From Macrosoma leucophasiata (taxonomy: Eukaryota > Arthropoda > Insecta > Lepidoptera > Hedylidae), in assembly GCA_036365455.1 (NCBI GenBank), contig JAWQUS010000027.1, positions 15,116,501 through 15,180,500 of the forward strand: a stretch of 64,000 nucleotides of DNA. Direction: 5' to 3'. Each line of letters starts with the position of its first letter. The stretch's first letter is position 1. The translations under genes and the position numbers were made by a program. The notes under the pieces were generated by a model, which was given only the letters and a program-made list of their open reading frames with translations, was not told where the DNA came from and did no database searches. This document shows positions 34,615-45,725 of this stretch, piece by piece.

Positions 34615-34690
34615 TATTTCGCTGCTTATTACAAAGGACAAAATTTGTGAATCGTGAGTGTCTGCATGTATGCTTCAATGCATTCATTTA
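34615..34690 (+). repeat. tRNA-derived SINE (family T), short fragment
   Basis: TATTACAAAGGACAAAATTTG and GCATGTATGCTTCAATGCATTC match the 3' part of the family. Confidence 0.6.
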
Positions 34691-34815
34691 TTTCATTATT
34701 ATATTTTATTTTTCATTCATTACCTTTGCCTGTAATCTATAATAGTTTAACTGGGAATATTTTTTTTTTAATTTGCTTTATTAAAACCTCACTAAATGAA
34801 GCTGCAATGTTATCT

Positions 34816-35148
34816 AACGGCCAGTTCCAATTGGTATTGGATCATCGATCGCGGATGGCACCAATCTAGATTGCAAACGATCGATCCACTGTTAGCATCC
34901 CACTAACAACAGACCGCAAATTTATCTGTGGATTTGCTATTAGGACGCCTTTTTAACCGATTTCGAAAAAAGGAGGCGGTTCTCAATTCGTCCGGATTGA
35001 AGGTCAAGAAAAATGAGAACGAATACCGGGTCCCGATGTAAATAGTTCATTGCTGTTTTCTCAAGTGGAATCGTCGATGGGTGATGTATGAGAGGTGTGT
35101 GTGTGGGAACGTGCGGGATATCAGCCGCAACCTTCCGGGATGTGGCGT
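34816..35148 (+). repeat. left copy of a perfect 333-bp direct repeat
   Basis: It starts AACGGCCAGTTCCAATTGG and ends CCTTCCGGGATGTGGCGT, and reads identically to 36912-37244. It contains the ACCGATTTCGAAAAAAGGAGG motif often seen in insect repeats. It does not begin TG or end CA as a retroviral-type LTR would. Confidence 0.95.
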
Positions 35149-36400
35149 TCTCCCCAAGCCGGGCAAGGATCGCCGCTATCCATCTAGCTACCGCCCTATC
35201 ACGCTGCTCTCACACCTCGCCAAGCTGTTCGAGCGTCTTCTGCTGCGGAGGCTGAGGCCACACCTTCCATGTAGGGAGGAGCAGTTTGGCTTCCGCGCGG
35301 GACACTCCACGACGCTCCAGCTGGTGAGGGTACTACACTATCTCGCCAATGAGTTCAACAATCGTCAGTACTCGGTCGGAGTATTTCTCGATATCGAGAA
35401 AGCCTTCGACCGGGTGTGGCATGTTGGACTCTTGGCGAAATTAGATACACTGCATCCCGCCTTACACAGGGTGGTGGCTAGCTTCCTGGAGGGCAGGCGG
35501 TTCTACGTCTCGATTGATGGGGAGGAATCGCCACACCATCCGATCCGTGCAGGAGTACCACAGGGCAGCTGTTTGTCGCCGTCGCTATATGCGGCGTATA
35601 CAGACGACATCCCCACCTTGCGCGAACATCTGCGCGAAGGAGAAAGGGATGTAATGCTGTCCCTGTTTGCCGACGACAGCGCTTACTTTACGTCGGCGCC
35701 CCGGTTGCATTTTGCATACGAGCAAATGCAACGTTTGCTGAATAGATTGCCGGAGTGGTTCGATAAGTGGCGGATGGCCGTCAATGTGGGTAAGACGGCC
35801 GCTTTCGCAACGCGAACACTCCGCTACCGACTACCACCACTACGGCTCCGCGGCCAAGATGTTCTATGGCAGCCGTCGGTCAAGTACCTCGGGTGTACCA
35901 TCGACAGAGCGCTGCGCATGGTGCCCACCGTGGATAACGCGGTGCGCCAGGCGGCGGCTGCTCGAGCGATGCTACGTCCGGTACTGCAGTCGAGGCTGCC
36001 GTTGAGCACCAAGCTGCGGATCTACAACACCTACATTCGAACTAGGTTGACGTACGCTGCACCAGCGTGGTACGCCTTGTGCTCCACTACGCAGCGACGT
36101 CGCCTACAGGTACAGCAAAACGTGTGTCTACGCTTGATAACCAACGCGGGGAGGTACGTCAGAAATGACGTCATCTCACGGGACCTGCGTGTAGAATCCG
36201 TTCAGGAGTTCGTGGTCCGTCTCGCGCGCGGTATGTACTATCGTGCGGAAGACGGACCTCACGGACACCTCCACGGATTTGCCCCACTACATAGCAGGCC
36301 GCCTGACGGGAGGGCACTCCCGCGTGAAATCCTCTCCGTGGTATCAACCCGGACACCCCGGGACGCCGACGTATGTCCGAGCCCCGATCCCGAATCGTGA
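35081..36400 (+). CDS. Jockey-type non-LTR reverse transcriptase, uninterrupted, lacking endonuclease
   Basis: The 439-codon open frame copies RNA into DNA in intact elements. RT blocks appear in order: LPKPGKDRRYPSSYRPITLL (24-43), EEQFGFRAGHSTTLQL (66-81), motif A FLDIEKAFDRVWH (102-114), motif B AGVPQGSCLSPSLY (157-170), the catalytic FADD (196-199, FADDSAYF), NVGKTAAF and VKYLGCTID. The first 22 codons lie in the left 333-bp direct repeat and show no RT homology, so the start is nominal. No apurinic endonuclease or ORF1 lies upstream, so the copy is 5'-truncated, although the catalytic residues are present. Codon use is GC-rich, unlike the hh intron around it, which suggests recent arrival. 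Confidence 0.85.
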   Translation: MMYERCVCGNVRDISRNLPGCGVLPKPGKDRRYPSSYRPITLLSHLAKLFERLLLRRLRPHLPCREEQFGFRAGHSTTLQLVRVLHYLANEFNNRQYSVGVFLDIEKAFDRVWHVGLLAKLDTLHPALHRVVASFLEGRRFYVSIDGEESPHHPIRAGVPQGSCLSPSLYAAYTDDIPTLREHLREGERDVMLSLFADDSAYFTSAPRLHFAYEQMQRLLNRLPEWFDKWRMAVNVGKTAAFATRTLRYRLPPLRLRGQDVLWQPSVKYLGCTIDRALRMVPTVDNAVRQAAAARAMLRPVLQSRLPLSTKLRIYNTYIRTRLTYAAPAWYALCSTTQRRRLQVQQNVCLRLITNAGRYVRNDVISRDLRVESVQEFVVRLARGMYYRAEDGPHGHLHGFAPLHSRPPDGRALPREILSVVSTRTPRDADVCPSPDPES

Positions 36401-36911
36401 TCCGATACGTTAGTGAGCCAAGCTCGGCCGGGCTCGCCATTAGATGCAGAGCCCTGTGACGATGTCACGCAACCTGCCCGACCCGGGTTCGATTCCCGGA
36501 CGTGGAGGCTTCCATCGGGGATGCGGTCGCGGGTCCGACTACGGTCCGGGCTACGACCGCGCAATATCTGCGGGCGTTGCCACTGGAGTGGTGGATGCTC
36601 GCCCCTGTTGGCTTCCCAAAACTCGACGCTGGGCGACGGAAGCCGCCGCAGCGACGCCACTTCGCGCCGTGACGACACCCCCGCCGCCGCAATACCAACC
36701 GCCGCGGCACCGCTGTCATCGCGGCACCACCACACTTGGGAGGCGCCTACTCCGTCGCTGCGCCCTAATCGGCGACGCGGCGCTTACCACTGCGCCACCC
36801 AGACAAGACGCCGCTCCCATTACTATGGGAGCAGAAGATGCCGAGGAAAAGGGGCACGTGCCTCGAGTCCTATACCGCGCCGCGCGCTAGCGCGCGCGAC
36901 GAATCACGACG
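36401..36911. other. GC-rich 3' segment between the RT frame and the right repeat
   Basis: It has several short overlapping low-complexity frames. It contains a plus-strand B-box-like GGGTTCGATTCCC (36484-36496) and, in reverse near 36790, an A-box-like TGGCGCAGTGG. These are on opposite strands and do not form one tRNA. Most likely it is the 3' untranslated part of the retroelement. Confidence 0.5.
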
Positions 36912-37244
36912 AACGGCCAGTTCCAATTGGTATTGGATCATCGATCGCGGATGGCACCAATCTAGATTGCAAACGATCGATCCACTGTTAGCATCCCACT
37001 AACAACAGACCGCAAATTTATCTGTGGATTTGCTATTAGGACGCCTTTTTAACCGATTTCGAAAAAAGGAGGCGGTTCTCAATTCGTCCGGATTGAAGGT
37101 CAAGAAAAATGAGAACGAATACCGGGTCCCGATGTAAATAGTTCATTGCTGTTTTCTCAAGTGGAATCGTCGATGGGTGATGTATGAGAGGTGTGTGTGT
37201 GGGAACGTGCGGGATATCAGCCGCAACCTTCCGGGATGTGGCGT
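36912..37244 (+). repeat. right copy of the perfect 333-bp direct repeat
   Basis: Identical by eye to 34816-35148. After it the sequence turns to GTCGGGTGTCGGCCGC, with no RT. The repeat-to-repeat distance is 2,096 bp. Confidence 0.95.
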
Positions 37245-38040
37245 GTCGGGTGTCGGCCGCTTTCGCACGCAGCCTTATCGCTAGGGCTACCTACTGTTTC
37301 ACCAAAAGTAAAGTATAATGTAGGTAGTATAGTATTATATCGGGGAACTAAATAAGCAGAGTTTGTACATTTCGAACAGTATTTGAGCTGTTATGTTTTT
37401 TTTTTTAAGATTCATTGTAGGTAGTTTGTTTTTATTTTTCTTTTTTTTTACCTACAGGTGCTTTGATCAGTCCTATTGTCCTTAGAAACATTTAATATTT
37501 TTGTGACACGTTTTTTCAAACTTTATTTTGTAGTGTTGTGTTATTAGGGTTAACGGTATGTTTGGCAACCCTAGTCTCCGCATGCCCCGCGCCCACTCGA
37601 CTGCACTGTGCTAACGCTTCCATCCACCAATTTAAATACTCGATTCAAATAATAACGGCCGTATCCACACATCTTAGGTTAAACCACCGAATACTGAAAA
37701 TTTTAGAAGGTACTTTTAGGGGGTGTAATTTTAATGCGATAAGCTATTTAAAAGTTTTATGTGTTTGATGACATAATTTTACTAAATCTAATTAAGAACT
37801 AAATCGGATACGCAATCGCCTATCTACTTTTTGAAACTATGCTGATAAAAAGAAATATTGCAAACTTAGAAAACTATAATAAGTGTGATAAGTGTATCTA
37901 ATAGTATATAATATTTTCCAAGGCATTGACTTTAAGGTTTACAATTATGGGTTTGTACCTAATAATAGGTACCTGAACACTTTGTTCGGGACAATAAATT
38001 ATAATGATCCTATTACAGGGACATAACAACTAAGGTGTCA
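37245..38040. other. no feature recognised
   Basis: AT-rich intronic DNA after the direct repeat. Confidence 0.5.
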
Positions 38041-38160
38041 GCGGTGGCAACGCATCTGCCTTTTGACCTCTGGTCTTTGTGTGGGTGTCTATAGACTGCA
38101 GTCATCACTTGACATCAATGTGAACAGCATGCTTGTTTGCCACCTTCATTACATAAAAAA
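38041..38160 (+). repeat. family V repeat, 3' fragment
   Basis: GGTGGCAACGCATCTGCC through GCCACCTTCATTACATAAAAA. Confidence 0.8.
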
Positions 38161-38301
38161 ATCTATAAGCCTACATATGTATGACATTTCGAGAATTAAC
38201 CTAAATCTCTTAGTCATTACAATTTTTCCACTCAATAAACATAAAGTAGATATGCGTTATGATCTAAGATTATTTTTTTGATCATAACACTTTTAACTAC
38301 C

Positions 38302-38600
38302 TTGGTAGCCTAGTGGTGGCGGGCCACTACTACTACGCTCAGGTCCTGGGTTCGATTCCCGGGGGGTTATCAGAGATAATGGTGTAAAGTCTTTTATCTC
38401 TGGTTCTATTGGGATTTTTCCATTTTCTGGAAATTTCCGAAGTTTGGTAATGTGCCCGGAGATGACAACAGGCTCGCCACCTATTACTTGGGCCAAAAAG
38501 TAACCGGCGAATCGTGGGTGTTTGCATGTATGCTTGAATGCATGCATTTACCTCTGCCTACCCCTTCGGGGATTACAGGTGAAGTGCAGTTACGTTTTTT
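38302..38600 (+). mobile_element. tRNA-derived SINE (family T) with clear Pol III boxes
   Basis: Box A TAGCCTAGTGG (38306-38316) and box B GGTTCGATTCC (38349-38359) are canonical. The body continues through TTTCCATTTTCTGGAAATTT, GCCCGGAGATGACAACAGGC and TTGCATGTATGCTTGAATGC to GGGGATTACAGG and a T-rich 3' end. This is the best copy for defining the family. Confidence 0.9.
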
Positions 38601-39926
38601 TTACGTTACGTTTATTATTTTTTTGGTTACTGTATAATATTTTCTAAAAGATGAATACTATTACATTTGATGTACAAATGCAGATGTTTATGTTGATCAT
38701 CTGCTTAACACAACGCAGAAACTTCTATTTTTGTTCTACAATGGTCCGAGTAATGGCAAACAAAGGCAATATAAGCTATGTTCACAAGCTGACCGCAATT
38801 TTCAATTTCAATAATTTCAATTGTTTAACCACCCCACTTCTATACTTTGTAACTAGATACTTTGAAGTCATTTCTTTCTTACGTACTCGCACAATGAAAA
38901 AAAAAATCTTGACTAGTTTTTAGGACTCCATACCACGAAATAAAAAGTATTTGTGTCTACCTGACAGTCTGTAAAGTATTCAATAACGATGATTTCGTGC
39001 ACTCATATCAAGATCAACTAAAAATACTATCACCATATTTACCAGCTATTATTACCATTTATAATGGTTTGTTTCAATCAATCCTATAAATATTGGATTT
39101 TAATCTAACTAATCTGAAAGTATTAAACTCATTCCGTTTGAAAATATACAAAATATTTACACATATTCCTGTACCATAAAATACTTTTGAAATCGGAAGT
39201 AATTGTGTGGAACGAAAATGAAGTATTACTCGAGCTATAAACTTAGTATACTTAGTTAAATTTAGTGCAAAGATAGATACAGCAAATACTTATATAATGT
39301 TCAAAGACATATTCAATCACGCGAATTAATCTAATTAGTCGAAACAAAATAGTTTCGATACTTTCAGTGGTTTGATGTCTACCAACAGTCTAAAATACTT
39401 GTCCTTCATGTGTCTCATGATTAAAATTGTATGATTGTATAAACATTTCAAACGTGTGCATTAGTCACTTCCTTTTCAATTCGAAATAAAATTCAATTGT
39501 AATAAAAAAATATATTTTAAATAAATCACTACATACAATAAAATAATTATTTCAATTCCTATACCGATACACAAATGAATAACGCATAACTACGTAATAA
39601 GTCAGTGGTTTTGTTAAGCACTACGAGAAGTTTAAAACGCGTTGAAGTCTTTCAAATGGGAAGCCCATTTTTATGTCTTTAGAATGATTCCACTTAAGAT
39701 TATTTTATTGCAATGCGTATGTATTCACAGAAAAACACGTCCGCCGTCAATATTTAATACGGCTATAAAAAATGAGTTCGTAAAAAATAAAAGCTGCACA
39801 AAAGAAACGATCGACGGCCAATGGAAATCGATTAATTGGACACAGTACAAAAAATGTGGCTATTTTATTGGTGTTATGATGAACCATACTAACTCTTGTA
39901 TTTTACGTTTAATGATTGTGTTATAT
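38601..39926. other. no feature recognised
   Basis: AT-rich intronic DNA. The frame at 39642-39950 (102 codons) has no recognisable domain and runs into a SINE head, so it is treated as chance. Confidence 0.5.
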
Positions 39927-40005
39927 ACCGCCTTGATGGTACAGTGGTAGCAGGCTACTACTGCTATGCGGAGTTCCCGAGTTCGATCGGTCGGTCGATT
40001 TCAAA
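39927..40005 (+). repeat. tRNA-like SINE head fragment
   Basis: CTTGATGGTACAGTGGTAGC (A-box-like) and CCGAGTTCGATCGG (B-box-like) without the rest of the body. Confidence 0.6.
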
Positions 40006-40139
40006 AATAAATTAATTAATGAGCAGTATGAATGTCAATCAACGCTTTATAAATCTCCTCCACTGGTGGACGGTGGGGTCGTCAGGTCCCAATGCCTTAT
40101 TTATATACCCCGTAAAAACTATCAGAGATACAAATCAAC

Positions 40140-40475
40140 TAAAGTCTCAGGGGTGGAAACGCATCTGCATTTTGACCTCGGGCCTTTGGGTGTCTATATG
40201 CTGCAGTCATCACTAAACATCAATGTGAACTGCATACTTGTTTGTATACATAAAAAGCCATTATTTTACGCAATCACCTTTGTCTACCTCTTTATTAAAT
40301 ACATGAGCTTTTTTTTATGTAATGGAAGTGGCAAACAAGCATGCAGTTCACACTGATGTTAAGTGATGATTGCAGCCTATAGACACCCACACAAAGACCA
40401 AGGTCAAAATGCAGATGCGTAACCGCTACTGAGGTTATGCCTCTGTGCCAGAAATTGCAGGGCCATACAGTAATG
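40140..40475. repeat. two family V fragments in inverted order
   Basis: Forward piece about 40140-40245 (GGGGTGGAAACGCATCTGC to GCATACTTGTTTG). Reverse piece about 40312-40475 (TTATGTAATGGAAGTGGC to CAGGGCCATACAGTAATG). Confidence 0.75.
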
Positions 40476-40689
40476 AACGTGAGTGAAGTTACGTCGTGTT
40501 ATTATGTTACACAATAAAAGACGACGATCAAAATGACGTATAACAAGTTGTTACTGACAGGACAAGCCAACGTTACTGTGGTAAAGTTCACTTGCTTTCT
40601 TGATATTTTAATTCGTTACATAATTTACAAGTATTTGGACCAGTAAATCAAAATAATTCACACATTCAAATGACAATACAGACCAGGAT

Positions 40690-41320
40690 TTTAAGACGGA
40701 ATGACTCCATTTGCTACTAGTGGAGGAAAATACTGCCGCTAGTGCTGTTAGTCAATCGAACAATGGCGGTTAGGTTTTAGTAAATACAATAACGCGGGAC
40801 GGGTAGCAGTGTTCGCAAAACTACCGCCATTGCGATCGCCAATCCACATGCTCAATGTAGGTAGCGGCAACCCATTATACGTCCCACTGCTGGGCACGAG
40901 TCTCTCTCCTTTTGGGGGGGGAGGCATGGAGCTTACTCCAACACGCTGCTCCAATGCAGGTTGGTGGAGATTAGTTAGTGGCCAACCCGCTGTCGGATGT
41001 TTTCAAACCGCCCATAAGGCCTCCGAAGCACGGAAATGAGCATTTTAATTTGCCACTAGCGGTCACCCATCACACACCCGACCGAGCCCGTACCGCTTAT
41101 TCGAGTAGATCGCTTACGATCTACACCAGCCGCGGGGCCATGCGCGCTTTGATTATGGCATATTCTCCCCTAATAACATACAACACAGTTATGGGCATCT
41201 TTGGGGAAGGCTTTTGTCCACGTTTTAAACGTTTTTCGGATCTAATCCTTAAGAATGATGTTGATCATGAGTTTATGCTAAAAATAGAAAAAATAATAGA
41301 AATTAACTACTAGGTAATGA
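40690..41320. repeat. composite of dispersed repeats including RTE-like tails
   Basis: 40696-40845 is related to 16857-17040. 40860-40980 contains CCCATTATACGTCCCACTGC and TGGGCACGAG, also at 54985-55020, and resembles RTE 3' ends in reverse. 41150-41250 (ATTCTCCCCTAATAACATAC, GGGCATCTTTGGGGAAGGC) resembles an RTE 3' end in the forward direction. Confidence 0.55.
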
Positions 41321-42177
41321 GTTGGTTCTAGTCGTACCTTCGGTATAGGGGCAAAATATCGTAAACCTCTGAAATGGCAACGTATTTGTATTTAAACTTG
41401 TAGTTTATATGTTGCTGCTCATATGCTGTAATATTCATTATCATATTCACAAAAGTGAACTGCTTTACTTGCTACTTTGTTGACAAAGTGTAGAAAAAGA
41501 TTTTTTTTAGTTTTGTTTATAATTCCAGATGAGAGCAAACGTAATGACAGTATTATGTATCGTATTAGGTTAGCCGGGTGTTATCAACCGGTTACGCAAC
41601 CTCATAGATCAGAAACTTGTTTTGTTTTGTATGAAAAAAAGTGTATTTCGAAATGGTGAGAGTGCACAATGAGCGAAGAAAACTCGTGCGCTCCGTGGCC
41701 TTGACCCCGCCAAGAGCCGCCCGCTCCGTACCCACACAAACCACATTAATTATTTATAAACTCCAAATTAATACTAAAAAGTCTCCGATCGAACAAAACG
41801 TCCGGAATAAATGAATAAACATTCGAAACAAATTGACTGCGACCGAGTCCGCCGGCTATCAGAGAGCTTTTGAAACAATGCCTATGTTTTTTCCCCTTCC
41901 AAATGATAGATGGCCGATTTAGGGGTCGCTTAGCGAGGATTTCCTTAAAAATCTCACGGTATTGATAACTTCTGACATGAACAAATGTCGCAGATACTGC
42001 TACTAACTAGATCCATATATACTTATCCGTATCTTATATATAAAACGTTGGTATCGCAGTATTTATAGTCAAACTCTTTCGATACAGATTTTTATGATTT
42101 TTTTTTAATTTTCGGTAGGTCTGAGAATAAGTAATAAACTATTACCCCTAAGGCGATTCGAAGTTCTCCTCGATTAA
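41321..42177. other. no feature recognised
   Basis: Intronic DNA. 41650-41980 is somewhat more GC-rich and looks single-copy. Confidence 0.45.
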
Positions 42178-42400
42178 GTACGAAGTATTATAAATGTGAA
42201 AGTATGTCTGTCTGTTGGGTCTTCACAACCAAACCGCTAATCGAATTGTATTGAAATTTGATATAGAGATCATTTGAGTCCTGAGGAAGGATATGGGCCA
42301 TATTGTGTACAAAGAGCAGGCGTTCAAAGTCGCGGGAATCAGTAGTTCCGCATTTGCATAGGTGTAGACATTTTATTTTCTTAGTTATACTACGTAAGCC
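42178..42400 (+). mobile_element. Helitron-like 5' region remnant
   Basis: AGTATTATAAATGTGAAAGT, GTCTGTCTGTTGGGTCTTCAC and AAACCGCTAATCGAATTG resemble the 5' region of lepidopteran Helitrons. No 3' CTRR end was located. Confidence 0.45.
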
Positions 42401-43061
42401 CGCGAGGCTCACATGGCGTCCGAAATTTTATAGGCGTTCTTGACATTCCAACAACTCATCCACCGATATTTGTTAGCTTCTATTTTGTGATTTAGCCAAG
42501 AAAATACGACTAACAGATACACAAACAGCTTACATATAGATTGGCTTGAAAAAATGTTTACATATGACATTCATTGCCTTTATAGTTTCAATGATAAAGA
42601 TCTGAGCGCTTTATAACATGACTTAAGCAATAAAATTATCTAATTTAATCGCCGGATATTGGTGATGATTGTTTTAAAAGATAAGCACACGACAACTGTT
42701 CCAGATTTCTTATAGGTTTGCCTGAATCATCGTCTGTGTCCTGAATATATTTGTACAGTTATGACGTATGTTCTCAACTATTGACAAAGCCACGTCATAG
42801 TTCATGCAGGCATTTTGGGGTTTTCCTCTTATGAAATTATATTATTGAATGCTGTATTACCTCATCTACAACAAATAAGGCGATAATTGTTTCAGTAAAT
42901 CAGGTACACATTTTCCCAAATTCATGAATTCGACTGCGGTTTTCCTTTAACTCTTATAACAATATTAAACATTTTGCTTCCCCAACTTGATACAACAATG
43001 ATCGTGATGGTTTTACTTTGATTTTAACTATAGTTTTAAATTGGGCATTGAATCGTTCTAG
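42401..43061. other. no feature recognised
   Basis: AT-rich intronic DNA. Confidence 0.5.
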
Positions 43062-43320
43062 TTACTTTTTATGTGACAAACAAGCTTGCAGTTCACATTG
43101 TTGTCAAGTGAATACTGCAACTTATAGACATAATTAAACTACAGGTTTCAATGCTGTTGTTATAGCAGAAGCCTAAGCTTTAAAGTTCTGTGTTGGAATT
43201 TGTAGAGCAATACATTAACATCTGTACCGTAATACAAAACAACTGAGCACTGGCATTTGGCGGTAGGTATCTTAGGTAATGCCTACATCCTTCTCCATCA
43301 CTGGGACTCTATTAGTAAAA
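43062..43320 (-). repeat. strongly diverged family V repeat
   Basis: TTATGTGACAAACAAGCTTGCAG.. and ..ACTGGCATTTGGCGG.. follow the reversed family V order with many substitutions. Confidence 0.6.
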
Positions 43321-43489
43321 TATTATCTATATAGTCATAAAAAATATTATAAGAATATACAAATGAATCCACTTACTTTCATATTAATATGTAAAGCATG
43401 TACATACATACATGTTTCTCTCTTTATGTTATACACATATAGATATAAGTAGCCATTGAATCACCGGTGTAATTATAGAAGTGGGGGAT

Positions 43490-43635
43490 TGGCTGCGATG
43501 CGGCGGCGTGCGATCGGGACAGAGGTAGTTTTTGAGGCGGGTGGGAGCGAGAGGTGCGTTAACGAGAGGCTCGTTCGTCCGTTTGATCGACACCGCCGCG
43601 GCGGGCGCGGGAAGCTGTCTGAGGTGCATTCTTCT
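43490..43635. other. GC-rich single-copy block in hedgehog intron 2
   Basis: Clustered CpGs (GGCGGCGTGCGATCGG, CACCGCCGCGGCGGGCGCGG) stand out from an AT-rich intron about 1.2 kb from the signalling-domain exon. There are short frames on both strands but no known domain. Confidence 0.4.
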
Positions 43636-44838
43636 TGTAAAGCTTTACTATATATTTGGCCTGTCCCGTAACCCATGGGCCACTTTATACGGTTATGTAT
43701 TTGTTATTAAGTGCTATAATGACAGTTTTTGATAGTAAGGAGCAACTGCTCTCAATATAATGACAAATGTTTTTTTAGTAAAAACTAAGGATACTAATTT
43801 ATCATTAATTTGTGACTACTATGTTGGTAATGCAAAGAGTTATAGCTATAATTTTTAATGAAATGTGTCGTCAGCAAGTCATTTGATTACGTGCTACGTA
43901 GGTATTCGTCATAGTAAAGACATAAACGCAGTTGCATCGTAAAGTTTATCATGTGTTTTTTTTTTACTATTAATTGTATTAGTAACATCAAATGTTATAT
44001 TTGGTTTCTATTTTATTTAGCTGGATAGTGCTAAATACTAATGTAGAAAAATGTTTTAGGCAAATAACTACAGTTACTTATACGGATTTATATCGCAAGA
44101 TACTATCGAAATGAGATGAGAGATTTACTGAGTCAGAACAAGATTTTGATCACGTTTTTTTGAATAATAATAAAAATCATAAATTATAGTTTCAGCGATA
44201 TTTTGGCAATACGGAGATCATTATCTACAGGTCACTCTAGCGACCCATTTTTGGTAGTCAGACTTCGATATTTTTCACAAAATGACTTGGAACTTGGATG
44301 TGATTTGTTTTCTGATTTAATATGATTTTAATTTTTAAGATATTTGCTATCATTACCGCCATTTATGAGGTCAATTTGACTGTGCACTGGAATCTAGTTA
44401 ATAATTGAAGAAGGTGAATCTAATAAACATTTAAGTACCTGCAACAAACTCTAACCAACGTGGATGGTTAATAACTGCTTGCTTCATAAATGTTATAGGA
44501 AGTTCACATAAAATCTAAGCTTCAGTATAATTATTAGCCTATTTAGTTATTTATGCACGAGTAACGAGTGTCTATATTCGTTAATATTTTGCTATGTAAA
44601 ACTAATTCTTAAAAAAAACATGGTACGTCTACCAAGATTTTTTAAGAATTAACATTAATAAAACACCAAATTAGTAAATCTTATTTTTTATAACTTATAG
44701 TTCGCATATCTCATTACCATTTAATTGTAACAAAGTTGTGTTTAACATTTTAGACTGTCGAGCTAATTTAATGACCAAACCTCATAAGTGTCGCAATAAT
44801 TTCAGCATAAAACTTCAGCCAAAAAACACTCAAAATAC
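43636..44838. other. no feature recognised
   Basis: AT-rich intron next to the hh donor site. Confidence 0.5.
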
Positions 44839-45100
44839 CTGTTTTAACGGAGCAGTGGATGTGGGACCTCGTCGCATAGAAGACCCAGTCGAAGCCAGCT
44901 TCCACAGCGAGGCGGGCCAGCATGCCGTACTTGCTGCGGTCACGGTCGCTGGTGGTGATGTCCACGGCGCGACCCTCGTAGTGCAACGAGTGTTCGGAGT
45001 GCGAGTCCTCCTCGTCCCACCCATCGATCACGCGCAAGCGCACGCCAGGCCACTGGTTCATCACGCTGATCGCCAGCGTGTTCAGCTTTTCTTTGCATCG
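44839..45100 (-). CDS. hh: hedgehog, exon of the N-terminal signalling domain (zinc-binding half)
   Basis: This 262-nt exon encodes 87 complete residues plus the first base of the next codon. It begins with [20 protein letters not shown] after a TTCCAG acceptor (phase 0) and ends at HCSVKT before a GTATTT donor. It carries the family's zinc and calcium core: an acidic [11 protein letters not shown] loop, [16 protein letters not shown] with the His and Asp zinc ligands, then [17 protein letters not shown] and HIHCSVK with the last His ligand. This part of the secreted ligand binds Patched and its co-receptors. The residues before it (signal peptide, palmitoylated Cys, N-terminal half of the domain) should lie on an upstream exon at higher coordinates; none was found up to 64000. 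Confidence 0.97.
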
Positions 45101-45725
45101 CTGGAAATTTTTAGATAATTGTCAATGGTTTTTATGAAGGTGAAGCCCAAAAATGGGCCTGTTTTGAGTCGCCAAGAATGTGGAGAAATGGATCGTTTTG
45201 ATGTAACGTCTTTAAAGTAGAATGCCTAATTTGGGCTTCTCTTGTGTAGCAAAGAAATGTTAGATATCCTAAAATTATTATTTTGCAACAAAATTGTAAA
45301 GATCTGTTCTCATGTCATTGATAATCTTTAATAATGAGAGCTTATCTAAAAAACCGATTTATGATCGGGGATACAGTTTTGGTGACAGAGCTATTTACTT
45401 ATCCAATATATAAAATATAGGTACTAGCACCACTCAAAAACATAAAAAAAATAAAGCATAAGTTACATTAAAAAATGTGAGACATGGCGCATATTAATAA
45501 GACAGCGTTATTTATAAAAAATCAATTTAATTTGACTATGAAGTTTAGGTTCTGAATTTTTCACATATTATTTTATGTAATCCATAGGTATTGAGGTGCT
45601 TAAAAATGTACTCAATAAATTAAACCCAAAGATTTATTTTATTCTTTAAAGAGTTACTCTACACATAATTAGTACACGGGTAGTTCCCGCATCAATGAAA
45701 TGAATAATAATTCGCAATTTTTTTA
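45101..45725. other. no feature recognised
   Basis: AT-rich intron 1 sequence next to the acceptor. Confidence 0.5.

Larger units (their letters stand above)
30035..44838 (-). other. hh: hedgehog intron 2
   Basis: This 14.8-kb intron lies between the signalling-domain exon and the cleavage-site exon. It holds a GC-rich block at 31.7-31.9 kb, several SINE-like copies, the direct-repeat-flanked RT unit (34816-37244), RTE-like tails near 40.8-41.3 kb and a Helitron-like remnant near 42.2 kb. No extra hh exon is needed, because phase is preserved across it. Confidence 0.88.

Noticed and set aside
36484..36810. B-box-like GGGTTCGATTCCC and A-box-like TGGCGCAGTGG as a tRNA gene
   Set aside because: The two boxes are on opposite strands and about 300 bp apart, so they cannot form one tRNA.
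36413..36991. Overlapping frames of 148-192 codons on both strands 3' of the RT
   Set aside because: They are GC-rich, Arg/Pro-rich shadow frames with no recognised domain. They overlap each other and run into the direct repeat.
39642..39950. 102-codon plus-strand frame
   Set aside because: No domain or compositional coding signal, and it overlaps a SINE head at its end.
44738..45118. 126-codon plus-strand frame opposite hh exon 2
   Set aside because: Antisense shadow of the real exon, which shows conserved Hedgehog residues on the minus strand.
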